From assembly GCA_963725315.1 (NCBI GenBank), contig CAVRYA010000007.1, positions 372,001 to 436,000 of the forward strand: a stretch of DNA of 64,000 nucleotides, read 5' to 3'. This DNA comes from JBBRHQ01 sp963725315. GTDB taxonomy: Bacteria; Actinomycetota; Thermoleophilia; Solirubrobacterales; 70-9. The notes beneath the pieces are model-generated. The model was not told the DNA's origin. It did no database searches and saw nothing but the letters and a program-made list of their open reading frames with translations. Positions within the stretch are counted from its first letter, which is position 1. Each line of letters starts with the position of its first letter. Position numbers and translations under genes: made by a program. This document shows positions 9,990 to 17,845 of this stretch, one piece after another.

Positions 9990-11192
9990 ATGCGCAGTGA
10001 CCCGCAGCGACTCCGGTTCGAGATCGCGGCCCGCGACGGCGAGGCCCGCAGCGGGGTGCTGCGCACCCCCCATGGCCCGGTCGAGACCCCGGCCTTCATC
10101 CCGCTCGCCACCAAGGGCTCGGTGCGGGGGCTGGACACGCCCGAGGTCGCCGGCCTCGGGTTCGAGATGGTGCTCGGCAACACCTTCCACCTGCTGGTCT
10201 CGCCGGGGCCCGAGAGGATCGCCGCCGCCGGCGGCCTGCATTCCTTCATCGGCTGGGAGAGGGCGATCATCACCGACTCGGGCGGCTTCCAGGTCTTCTC
10301 CCTCGCTCACGGCAACGTCGCCGAGGAGGTAAAGGGGAGCGGCCGCAGGGGGGAGGGGCAGGGGGCGATCATCGAGATCGAGGAACGGGGCGTCCGTTTT
10401 CGCTCCTACCGCGACGGCGCCGAGCACTTCCTCTCTCCGGAGGCCTCGATGGAGGTGCAGGCGGCGCTGGCGTCCGACATCGCCCTCGCCTTCGACGAGT
10501 GCACCCCGTATCACGCGGACCGTGACTACACCGCGCGCTCGACCGAGCGCACCCACCGCTGGCTCGATCGCTGCCTCGCCTGGCACGAGCGTCAGGGCCC
10601 GCCGGGCCAGGCCGTCTTCGGGATCGTCCAGGGCGGGGTCCACGAGGACCTGCGCCGGGCCTCGTCGCAGTTCGTCTCTGAGGCGGGGGTCGACGGGATC
10701 GCGATCGGCGGCACCCTGGGGCGCGACAAGGAGGAGATGCGCGGCGTGCTCGGGCTGACGGCGCCGCTGCTGCCGCCGGACGCGCCCAAGCACCTGCTCG
10801 GGATCGGCGAGGTCGACGACCTCCTCGACGGGATCGCCCTCGGGCTCGACCTCTTCGACTGCGCCGTCCCCACCAGGCTGGCGCGTCACGGCGTCGCCCT
10901 CGCTCCCGAGCCGCAGCGGCGCTTCCGTCTCGACCTGCGAAAGGCGGGGCACGAGGGCGATCGCCGGGCGCTGGTCGAGGGCTGCCCCTGCCCCGCCTGC
11001 GGCCTCCACGATCGCGACTACCTCAGCTACCTCTCGCGGGCCGAGGAGCTGACCGCGGTCCGCCTCCTGGTCCTCCACAACCTCACCTACCTCGAGCGCC
11101 TCATGGCAGGCGCCCGCGGCGCGATCGAAGCGGGCTCCTTCGCCGCCTACCGCGAGGCGATCTTCGACGGCGCCCCACCCTGGGCCGCCTGA
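9990..11192 (+). CDS. tgt: tRNA-guanine transglycosylase
   Basis: Tgt exchanges guanine 34 in GUN anticodons for a queuosine precursor. The 400-residue protein shows the barrel start TPAFIPLATKGSV, the catalytic Asp motif ITDSGGFQVFSL, the second conserved Asp in AFDECTPY and the base-binding GIVQGGVH. The zinc site CPCPACGLHD, with a later His, is near residue 332. It is about 20-30 residues longer than usual, partly from the charged stretch GSGRRGEGQG near residue 115. No queuosine synthesis gene is nearby. Confidence 0.94.
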   Translation: MRSDPQRLRFEIAARDGEARSGVLRTPHGPVETPAFIPLATKGSVRGLDTPEVAGLGFEMVLGNTFHLLVSPGPERIAAAGGLHSFIGWERAIITDSGGFQVFSLAHGNVAEEVKGSGRRGEGQGAIIEIEERGVRFRSYRDGAEHFLSPEASMEVQAALASDIALAFDECTPYHADRDYTARSTERTHRWLDRCLAWHERQGPPGQAVFGIVQGGVHEDLRRASSQFVSEAGVDGIAIGGTLGRDKEEMRGVLGLTAPLLPPDAPKHLLGIGEVDDLLDGIALGLDLFDCAVPTRLARHGVALAPEPQRRFRLDLRKAGHEGDRRALVEGCPCPACGLHDRDYLSYLSRAEELTAVRLLVLHNLTYLERLMAGARGAIEAGSFAAYREAIFDGAPPWAA

Positions 11193-11256
11193 CCGCACAG
11201 CCGAACTGCACCTTATGCGTTCATTGGGGCCCTAAGGTTGCGTTCGGCGGGCAGCG

Positions 11257-12471
11257 CTACTGGGTGTTGTCCTTGACCAGCTGCTTGAGGTCGCTGACGA
11301 CGTTGTCCACGGTGTCGCCCGCGACCTTGCGGATCTGGACCCCGGCCGCCTTGTCGGTGGTGAGGATGACCGCGGCGGCGACCAGGGCGGCGATCAGGAC
11401 CAGGGCGATCAGCGCCATCACCGCCCTCATGAAGCGCCCGAAGGCCGAGCGCTTGCGGGGCTCTGCCGGAGCGGCCGCGGGCTGCGGGGAGCTGGGCTGG
11501 CGGCGCAGCAGCGGCGCCGGTGGGCTCGGCCTGTACTCGGTCGCCGCGGTGCGGTCCAGCGGCCGGGTCGCCGTCTCGCCGCCGAGATGGCGGGTCGGAG
11601 TGTCGTCGTCGGCCAGGGGCAGGGTCACGTCCTCTCCGGCGAGCCCGCGCTCGAGGCCGTCGGCGAGCTCCTCGGCGCTCGAGTAACGGCGCAGCGGGTC
11701 GCCCTCCAGGGCCCTCAGCACCGCGGCCCCGATCGCCTCGGGGACCTCGTCGTTGTAGGTGCTGGGGGGCAGCGGGCTCTCGTTCTGCTGGCGGACGGCG
11801 AGCTCGGCGAGCGATGAGCCCTCATACGGCAGCCGACCTGTGAGGAACTGGTAGAGGACGACGCCCAGCGCGTAGACGTCGGAGGCCGGTGTCGCCTCCT
11901 CGCCACGCACCTGCTCCGGCGCCAGGTAGGCGGCGGTGCCGACCACCGAGCCGACCTGCGTGATCCGGGTCTGCTCGGCCGCCCGGGCGATCCCGAAGTC
12001 GGTCAGCTTGACCACCATCTCGCCGTCGCCCGCGGGGCCGCCGTCGATCATCAGGTTGCCGGGCTTGACGTCGCGGTGGATGATCCCGCGCTTGTGCGCG
12101 TAGTCGAGGCCGGCGCACGCCTGGATACCGATCTCGACAGTGGTCCGGGGATCGAGGCTTCCGTGTCGCTGCAGCAGCTGCGCCCCCGAGCGTCCCTCCA
12201 TGTACTCCATGACGATGAAGTGACGACCGTCGTCCACGCCCGTGTCATAGACCTGGACGATGTTCGGATGGATCAGCTTCGCCACCGCCAGGGCCTCGCG
12301 GCGGAAGCGGGCGACGAAGCGATCGTCGTCGGAGAGGTGCTCGGCGAGGATCTTCACCGCCACCTTGCGCTCGAGGATCAGGTCGGTGGCGCGGTAGACG
12401 TTCGACATCCCCCCCGATCCGAGGCGGTCGAGGAGCTCGTAGCGCTCGGAGAGCGTCCCGGCCTCCATCAT
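11257..12471 (-). CDS. Membrane-anchored Ser/Thr protein kinase
   Basis: This 404-residue protein has an N-terminal eukaryotic-like kinase domain (about residues 10-270). Visible elements are the Gly loop GSGGMSNVY, the ATP-binding Lys40 in VAVKIL, the catalytic HRDVKPGN, the metal-binding DFGIA and the APE-like LAPEQ. A proline-rich linker follows, then one transmembrane helix near residues 345-370. The short outer tail of about 35 residues has no PASTA or other sensor domain. The ATG overlaps the stop of the upstream lipoprotein gene, so kinase and lipoprotein are probably partners. Confidence 0.93.
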   Translation of the reverse strand: MMEAGTLSERYELLDRLGSGGMSNVYRATDLILERKVAVKILAEHLSDDDRFVARFRREALAVAKLIHPNIVQVYDTGVDDGRHFIVMEYMEGRSGAQLLQRHGSLDPRTTVEIGIQACAGLDYAHKRGIIHRDVKPGNLMIDGGPAGDGEMVVKLTDFGIARAAEQTRITQVGSVVGTAAYLAPEQVRGEEATPASDVYALGVVLYQFLTGRLPYEGSSLAELAVRQQNESPLPPSTYNDEVPEAIGAAVLRALEGDPLRRYSSAEELADGLERGLAGEDVTLPLADDDTPTRHLGGETATRPLDRTAATEYRPSPPAPLLRRQPSSPQPAAAPAEPRKRSAFGRFMRAVMALIALVLIAALVAAAVILTTDKAAGVQIRKVAGDTVDNVVSDLKQLVKDNTQ

Positions 12472-13004
12472 CGCCCGCGCTTGGCCTTCCCGGGACCCAC
12501 GCCGCCCGAGCCTCCGCCCGTGGTCGGCGGCGCCGTGGTGGTCGTGGTGGTCGTGGTCGGCGGCGTCGTGGTTGTTGACGGCTGCGTCTCGGTTGTGTCC
12601 GGAGTCGACTTCGTCGTCTCCTTGGTCGTCGGCTTGCTCTCGCTGGTCGCCTCCTCGGTCGGGATGGCCAGCGTCTCGACCGGGGCCTCGGTGGTGGCTT
12701 CGACGCACTGGGCGGTCACCGACTCGAGCTTCGCGGCGCCCCGTGCCAGCGCCCGGCGGAGCCTCGGATCGACGCTGCTCGGCAGCTCGGTGACCTGCCG
12801 GCGGACCTCCGCCACCGCCGTCTCGGCGTCCGCGCAGCTTCCTTCTGCGGCCAGCTGCTTGACCTGGTCGAGGTTCTTGACGATGTCCGAGGCGCGGGTG
12901 CCCGGAAGCAGGTTGTCGTTGTTCGAGCTGCCACAGGAAACCAGCCCCAGCGCGGTCGCGACGCCGGCGGCAAAGACCAGGAGATAGGGGGCAAATCGGG
13001 TCAC
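12468..13004 (-). CDS. Secreted lipoprotein with Thr/Pro-rich tail
   Basis: This 178-residue protein has an N-terminal signal peptide ending in a lipobox (LGLVSC, Cys about residue 24). A helical domain with two further Cys follows (SCADAETAVAEVRRQV, then AQCVEATT), probably a disulfide. The last 50 residues are a Thr/Pro/Ser-rich stalk containing an eight-Thr run, which looks like a cell-wall spacer or O-glycosylation region. GTG is the start. It is co-transcribed with the Ser/Thr kinase and could be its extracytoplasmic partner; that function is inference. Confidence 0.75.
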   Translation of the reverse strand: MTRFAPYLLVFAAGVATALGLVSCGSSNNDNLLPGTRASDIVKNLDQVKQLAAEGSCADAETAVAEVRRQVTELPSSVDPRLRRALARGAAKLESVTAQCVEATTEAPVETLAIPTEEATSESKPTTKETTKSTPDTTETQPSTTTTPPTTTTTTTTAPPTTGGGSGGVGPGKAKRGR

Positions 13005-13024
13005 GGGGCGAGTCTAGAGAGGAG

Positions 13025-13780
13025 TCATTGGCCGGAGTAGAGGCGCTCGGCGAGGTGCTTGGGGAGGCCGCTTTCGAGGATCGGCTCGGCCGCCTTCTCG
13101 ACGTCATAGGCGACCCGGTGGAAGACCGCCCGGGGCTTGGCGGTGTCGAGCTCGAGCCAGGCCGCCCGCGGGTCGCCATCACGGGGCTGCCCGACGCTGC
13201 CGGGGTTGAGCAACCAGGTTCCCTCGGCCAGGTCGACCGCGCAGCCGGCGGGAGCCTGGGCGCCACGCGCCGCCCAGGCCTCGCCCTCGCCTTCGCCGCT
13301 GGCGCCGACGAAGTAGAGGGCGACGTGCGAGTGGCCGATCAGGCAGATCCGCTCGGGCTGCAGCTGCATGCACTCGGCTGCCTGGTCGATCGAGAGCACG
13401 TACTCCCAGACCGGGTCGCGAGGCGAAGCGTGGAAGATCGCCATGCCCGAGCGCAGCCCCGAAGGAGCGAGCGGGCGGAGCATTTCGATCGTCTCCGGGT
13501 CGGCGTTCTCGATCGTCCAGCGGACCGCGGCGGCGGCAGCGGCGGAGAAGGAGGAGATGTCGAGCTGCCCGAGCACCGCGAGGTCGTGGTTGCCGATCAG
13601 GCAGGTGTCGCAGCGCTCGCGGACCAGCTCGGCGCACCGGTCGGGCTGGGCGCCGTAGCCGACCACGTCGCCGAGGCACCAGATCTCCTCGAAGGGGTCA
13701 TCGAAGTCGTCGATCGCCTCGAGGACGGCCTCGAGTGCCGGGAGGTTCGAATGGATGTCGCTGATCACCGCGGCGCGCAT
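13025..13780 (-). CDS. Metallophosphoesterase (YfcE/MJ0936-like)
   Basis: This 251-residue calcineurin-like phosphoesterase has all four metal-site motifs in order: SDIHSN (residue 7), GDVVGYG (near 38), GNHD (near 65) and GHSH (near 150). The NPGSVGQPR block typical of the single-domain phosphodiesterase family follows. The ATG at 13780 begins right at the first strand (MRAAVISDIHSN); an earlier in-frame ATG would add 41 unrelated residues. The physiological substrate is unknown. Confidence 0.88.
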   Translation of the reverse strand: MRAAVISDIHSNLPALEAVLEAIDDFDDPFEEIWCLGDVVGYGAQPDRCAELVRERCDTCLIGNHDLAVLGQLDISSFSAAAAAAVRWTIENADPETIEMLRPLAPSGLRSGMAIFHASPRDPVWEYVLSIDQAAECMQLQPERICLIGHSHVALYFVGASGEGEGEAWAARGAQAPAGCAVDLAEGTWLLNPGSVGQPRDGDPRAAWLELDTAKPRAVFHRVAYDVEKAAEPILESGLPKHLAERLYSGQ

Positions 13781-13866
13781 GGGTCTGCGGCCGGCCTGGC
13801 GGGTGGAATCCAGGGCCCGGCCCGCCCCCGCCGACCGGGCCAGGGGGCCGTCTATCGTAGAGATGA

Positions 13867-15204
13867 GTGGCCGTGCGCACCCACCCGAACCGCCGGCCGG
13901 CAATAGCGGTTGCCGCGGTCGCGGTGGCGGCGGTCGCGGTGGCGGAGATCGTCGCCTGGCTGATCGGCCCCCACGGCGGAGTGATCGACCCGGACCACGT
14001 CTCGGCCGCTGCCTACTTCGGCGCTGCGCAGCTCGACCGCGCGGCCGACTTCAACGGTCCGCAGCGGCTGATCGGCCTCGGGTCGCTGCTCGTGCAGCTC
14101 GCGGTGCTGGCGCTGCTGGCGCTCTGGCGCCCCCGGGTCCTGCGCAGTGCCCTCGCAACCGCCGGGCGCCGTCCCCTGATCGGCGCGGCCGCGGTCGCCG
14201 CGTCGATCTCGCTGATCCTGGTGATCGCCGGCCTGCCACTGGCGGCGATCGGGCATCAGCGAGCACGAGATTTCGGCCTCGCCACCCAGGGGTTCGGTCC
14301 ATGGCTCTCGGATCAGGCCCGCTCGGCGGCGGTCGCCGCGGGACTCGCCGCGATCGGCGGCTTGGGGGCGATGGTCCTGATCCGCCGGCTCGGAAGGCGA
14401 TTCTGGATCGGCGGCACAGCGCTGGTGGTCGCCTACGCGGTGATCGCCACCTGGCTGGCGCCGGTGTTGCTGGCGCCGGTGTTCAACGATTTCCAAGAGC
14501 TCCCGAAGGGCCCGACTCGCGCCCGGGTGCTGCGGCTCGGTCGCGAGGCTGGGGTCGACATCGGCCAGGTCTACCGGGTGGACGCCAGCCGCCGCTCCAC
14601 CGCGCTAAACGCCTACGTGGACGGCCTCGGATCGAGCAAGCGCGTGGTCATCTACGACAACGCGATCCGGCGGCTGAGCCCGGCCGAGCTGGACTCGATC
14701 GTGGCCCACGAGCTCGGCCACGTGAAGCGCGACGACATCGTCCACGGCATTTTCTTCGTGGCCCTGATCGCCCCGCTCGGTGTCCTCTTCGTGCAGCTGA
14801 TGAGCTGGGGCATGGCGGCTCGCAGCGGAGACGACGTTCGCACCCCCGGTGTGATCCCAGCGCTGGCCCTCTCGGTGACCCTCGCCACCCTGGTGCTCGG
14901 GGTCCCCGGCAACCAGCTATCCCGCAGGGTCGAGGCGCGCGCCGACACCTTCGCCCTCGAGCTGACCCGCGACCCCGACACATTCATCGCGCTGCAGACG
15001 CGGCTGGCCCTGAGCAACATCTCCGATCCAGATCCCCCCGGCCTGCTGCACTTCCTCTTTGGCTCCCATCCCTCGACGATGGAGCGGATCGGCGCCGCGG
15101 TCGCCTTCCGGCGGCAGCTCGCATCCCGCAGTTGTCTGAAATGCCCGCGCGGTGTTAGCGCGGGCAGGCGCATGTCAGGCCGCGAAGCGGCCGCAGGTCC
15201 ATGA
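13867..15204 (+). CDS. M48 family (Ste24-like) membrane metalloprotease
   Basis: This is a 445-residue integral membrane peptidase. N-terminal transmembrane helices (residues 12-35, 70-90, 100-125 and 150-205) precede the zinc motif HELGH (near residue 281) and the third-ligand region RRVEARADTFALEL. It resembles CAAX prenyl protease/Ste24 proteins, which process membrane-inserted peptides. The start is GTG. The natural C-terminus seems to be near FRRQLASRS. The last 20 or so residues (CLKCPRGVSAGRR and on) are encoded by the first copies of a structured DNA repeat, so the repeat has probably replaced or extended the 3' end. Confidence 0.88.
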   Translation: MAVRTHPNRRPAIAVAAVAVAAVAVAEIVAWLIGPHGGVIDPDHVSAAAYFGAAQLDRAADFNGPQRLIGLGSLLVQLAVLALLALWRPRVLRSALATAGRRPLIGAAAVAASISLILVIAGLPLAAIGHQRARDFGLATQGFGPWLSDQARSAAVAAGLAAIGGLGAMVLIRRLGRRFWIGGTALVVAYAVIATWLAPVLLAPVFNDFQELPKGPTRARVLRLGREAGVDIGQVYRVDASRRSTALNAYVDGLGSSKRVVIYDNAIRRLSPAELDSIVAHELGHVKRDDIVHGIFFVALIAPLGVLFVQLMSWGMAARSGDDVRTPGVIPALALSVTLATLVLGVPGNQLSRRVEARADTFALELTRDPDTFIALQTRLALSNISDPDPPGLLHFLFGSHPSTMERIGAAVAFRRQLASRSCLKCPRGVSAGRRMSGREAAAGP

Positions 15205-15325
15205 AATGCCCGCGCGGTGTTAGCGCGGGCAGGCGCATGTCAGGCCGCGAAGCGGCCGCAGGTCCATGAAATGCCCGCGCGGTGTTAGCGCGGGCAGGCG
15301 CATGTCAGGCCGCGAAGCGGCCGCA
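15137..15325 (+). repeat. Three tandem 65-bp double-hairpin repeats (locus A)
   Basis: Three nearly identical 65-base units start at 15137, 15202 and 15267. Each holds hairpin 1 (GCCCGCGC, loop GGTGTTA, GCGCGGGC), a linker with GCATGTCA, and hairpin 2 (GGCCGC, loop GAA, GCGGCC). Hairpin 2 contains GCGAAGC, a sequence known to form an unusually stable DNA mini-hairpin. The array lies at the 3' end of the M48 protease gene, facing the convergent DUF3467 gene. Related copies are at 21480 and 23986. Confidence 0.9.
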
Positions 15326-15330
15326 AGTTG

Positions 15331-15627
15331 CTACTGCTCGCCGGGGTACTCGGGGAGGCTCTTGATTCCCTCCCTGGTGCTCCACTTCGAGTAGTTGTCC
15401 TCGAGTGCGTCGATCAGCTCGCGCATGAACCGCGGCGCGAGCGCGACCCGGGAGACGACCACCCCCGGCACCTCGTCCTCCTCGATCTCGTGGTCGATCC
15501 GGGCGAAGGTAATGGTGAACTCGTAGTCCGAGTGGCTGACGTTGGCGAAGTTGGCGTAGACGCCGGCCATCTGCTCGGGTGAGCTGTGGATGTTGATGTG
15601 ACGCTCGCCGTGCTCTTCCTCGGGCAT
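15331..15627 (-). CDS. DUF3467 family protein
   Basis: This 98-residue acidic protein matches the small DUF3467 family: HSSPEQMAGVYANFANVSHS, then EFTITFARID, and VVSRVALAPRFMRELIDAL. Family members are widespread, short and of unknown function. The ATG at 15627 is preceded by a purine-rich ribosome site (agagaggag on the coding strand). The gene converges on the repeat array, and rlmH is divergent upstream. Confidence 0.8.
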   Translation of the reverse strand: MPEEEHGERHINIHSSPEQMAGVYANFANVSHSDYEFTITFARIDHEIEEDEVPGVVVSRVALAPRFMRELIDALEDNYSKWSTREGIKSLPEYPGEQ

Positions 15628-15694
15628 CTGTCTCCTCTCTCGCGAGCTCTCGCGGCCTAGTATCGCAGCGCCCCGGTTGCCTGATCCCGCGCCG

Positions 15695-16111
15695 ATGAAG
15701 ACGATCCTGCTGACAGCCGGCCGCACGAGGCCCCCATTTGCCGACGATCTCGCCCATTACCGCAAGCTGCTCTCGCGCTATCAGCCGCTGGAGGTGATCG
15801 AGGCCCGCGACGAGCGCGACCTGCTGCGAAAGCTCCCGGACGCCGGCCGCCTGGTCGCGATCGACGCCGGCGGCCGCGCGATGGACTCGCTCGAGTGGAG
15901 CCGCTGGCTCGACGAGCGCAGGCTCGAGGCTCGCGACCTCTGCCTGCTTCTGGGCGGCCCTACCGGCATCCCGGGCGAGGCGCTGGCCGCCGCCGACGAG
16001 ATGATCTCGCTCGGCCCCCAGACGATGGCCCACCAGCTCGCCCGGGTGATCGTCGCGGAGCAGCTCTTCCGCGCCTCGAAGATCCTCGCCGGAGAGCGCT
16101 ATCACCACTGA
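15695..16111 (+). CDS. rlmH: 23S rRNA pseudouridine-1915 N3-methyltransferase RlmH
   Basis: RlmH is a small SPOUT-fold methyltransferase acting on helix 69 of 23S rRNA in assembled ribosomes. The 138-residue protein has the SAM-binding knot motif LLLGGPTGIPGEAL near residue 90 and a family-like C-terminal tail, ERYHH. It is somewhat shorter than the usual 155-160 residues. ATG 15695 was chosen because KTILLTAG is the conserved first strand. It lies just upstream of argS. Confidence 0.85.
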   Translation: MKTILLTAGRTRPPFADDLAHYRKLLSRYQPLEVIEARDERDLLRKLPDAGRLVAIDAGGRAMDSLEWSRWLDERRLEARDLCLLLGGPTGIPGEALAAADEMISLGPQTMAHQLARVIVAEQLFRASKILAGERYHH

Positions 16112-16127
16112 CCGTACGATCTAGGCG

Positions 16128-17780
16128 ATGCCCGAGACGACGACCGACACGGTCTCCGAGCTTCGCGGCGCGGTCGAGCGGGCCGCCGGCTCGGTTAGCG
16201 GGGACGGCGCCGCGGCGACCGGGCTGTCGCTGGAGCGGCCGCCGAAGCCCGAGCTCGGCGACTACAGCACCAACGCGGCGATGCTGCTGGCGGGCCCGAT
16301 GCGCCGCAACCCGCGCGAGGTGGCCGAGGCCCTCGCAGCCGAGCTGCGGGACGTGCTCTCCGGGAGCCTCGAGCGGGTCGAGGTGGCGGGGCCGGGCTTC
16401 GTCAACCTCTTCCTCTCCGACGCGTGGTTCAAGCGGGCGATCGAGGCGCTCGCCGAGGCGGGGGACCGGCTCGGCGAGCGCAGGACGCGGAATCCCGAGC
16501 GGGTGCTGGTCGAGTTCGTATCCGCCAACCCGACCGGCCCGCTGACCGCAGCCGGCGGCCGCCACGCCGCCTTCGGAGACTCGGTGGCGCGGCTCCTCGC
16601 CGCGGTCGGGCACGAGGTGGGCCGCGAGTACTACGTCAACGACCAGGGTGGCCAGATCGAGCGCTTCGCCGCCTCGATCGCGGCCGCGATCAGGGGCGAG
16701 CCGGCGCCGGAGGACGGCTACGAGGGCGACTACGTCGCCGATCTCGCCGGCGAGCTGGCCGCCGAGGGCGTCGATCCCGCCGAACTCGAATCTCTTGGCC
16801 ACCTCGGTGTCGAGCGCATGGTCGAGCAGATCAGAGCCTCGCTGCATCGCTATGGAGTCGATTTCGACACCTGGACCTCCGAGCGCCACTTCCACGAGAC
16901 CGGGAAGGCCGCCGCAGCGCTGGACCGCCTGCGCGACACCGGGCACACCTACGAGAGCGAGGGGGCGCTCTGGCTGCGCACCACCGAGTTCGGCGACGAC
17001 AAGGACCGGGTCCTGCTGCGGGCCGACGGGTCGCCGACCTACTTCGCTGGCGACGTCGCCTACCACTGGGAGAAGCTGGAGCGGGGCTACGAGCGGCTGA
17101 TCGACGTGCTCGGCGCCGACCATCACGGGTACACGGCGCGGATGCGGGCGGCGATCGAGTGCCTGGGACGGCCCGGGGAGCTGTTCGAGGCGGTGATCAT
17201 GCAGCTCGTCCACGTCGTCGAGGGCGACGAGCGCTCGCGGATGTCCAAGCGGCGGGGGGAGTTCGTCAGCCTCGACGAGCTGGTCGACGACATCGGCGTC
17301 GACGCGACCAGGTTCTTCATGCTCCAGCGCAGCCACGAGACCACGGTCGACCTCGACCTCGACCTGGCGCGCCGGGAGTCCAGCGAGAACCCGGTCTACT
17401 ACGTGCAGTACGCGCACGCCCGCATCTCCAGCATCCTGCGCAAGGCGGCCGAGGCCGGCGCGACCCCTACGGAAGGGGAAGCCGGGGCGGTGCGGGAGCG
17501 GGTAGCGCCGCTGGAGCCGGCGGAGCGGATCCTGATCAAGCGCATGCTCGAGCTCCCCGGTGAGATCGCCGAGGCGGCCGAGCGCCGCGCTCCCCACAGG
17601 CTCTGCGCCTACGCGACCGCGACCGCGGCCGACTTCCACGCCTTCTACCGCGACTGCCAGGTGCTCGGCGCCGAGGGGGAGGGGGTGGAGGCATCGCGAC
17701 TCCTCCTCTGCCTGCTGGCGCGCGGCACCATCGCCCGCACCCTGGGGCTGCTGGGGATATCGGCGCCGGAGCGGATGTAG
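16128..17780 (+). CDS. argS: Arginyl-tRNA synthetase
   Basis: This class I synthetase of 550 residues charges tRNA-Arg. The catalytic region begins VEFVSANPTGPL near residue 128. The KMSK-like loop is SRMSKRRGEF near residue 372, and the C-terminal anticodon-binding (DALR) domain ends the protein. Where most ArgRS have an HIGH motif directly after TGPL, this protein reads TAAGGRHAAFGD, so both His of HIGH are replaced. Neighbouring residues (GR, AA, GD) align normally, so this is a substitution rather than an indel. The gene is otherwise intact and the only argS in view. Confidence 0.93.
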   Translation: MPETTTDTVSELRGAVERAAGSVSGDGAAATGLSLERPPKPELGDYSTNAAMLLAGPMRRNPREVAEALAAELRDVLSGSLERVEVAGPGFVNLFLSDAWFKRAIEALAEAGDRLGERRTRNPERVLVEFVSANPTGPLTAAGGRHAAFGDSVARLLAAVGHEVGREYYVNDQGGQIERFAASIAAAIRGEPAPEDGYEGDYVADLAGELAAEGVDPAELESLGHLGVERMVEQIRASLHRYGVDFDTWTSERHFHETGKAAAALDRLRDTGHTYESEGALWLRTTEFGDDKDRVLLRADGSPTYFAGDVAYHWEKLERGYERLIDVLGADHHGYTARMRAAIECLGRPGELFEAVIMQLVHVVEGDERSRMSKRRGEFVSLDELVDDIGVDATRFFMLQRSHETTVDLDLDLARRESSENPVYYVQYAHARISSILRKAAEAGATPTEGEAGAVRERVAPLEPAERILIKRMLELPGEIAEAAERRAPHRLCAYATATAADFHAFYRDCQVLGAEGEGVEASRLLLCLLARGTIARTLGLLGISAPERM

Positions 17781-17845
17781 CGGCAGAGTCCTTTCAGCGC
17801 GGCGGCCCGCAAGGGTGCTGCCCGGGGGCGCCGAAAGAGGGGACG

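Noticed and set aside
11193..11256. CCTTA/TAAGG inverted repeat as a terminator between tgt and the kinase gene
   Set aside because: Only five base pairs with a long interior and no T-tract, too weak to call.
15137..15325. CRISPR array at the three tandem repeats
   Set aside because: The units are directly adjacent with no unique spacers, each holds two hairpins, and no cas genes are in the window.
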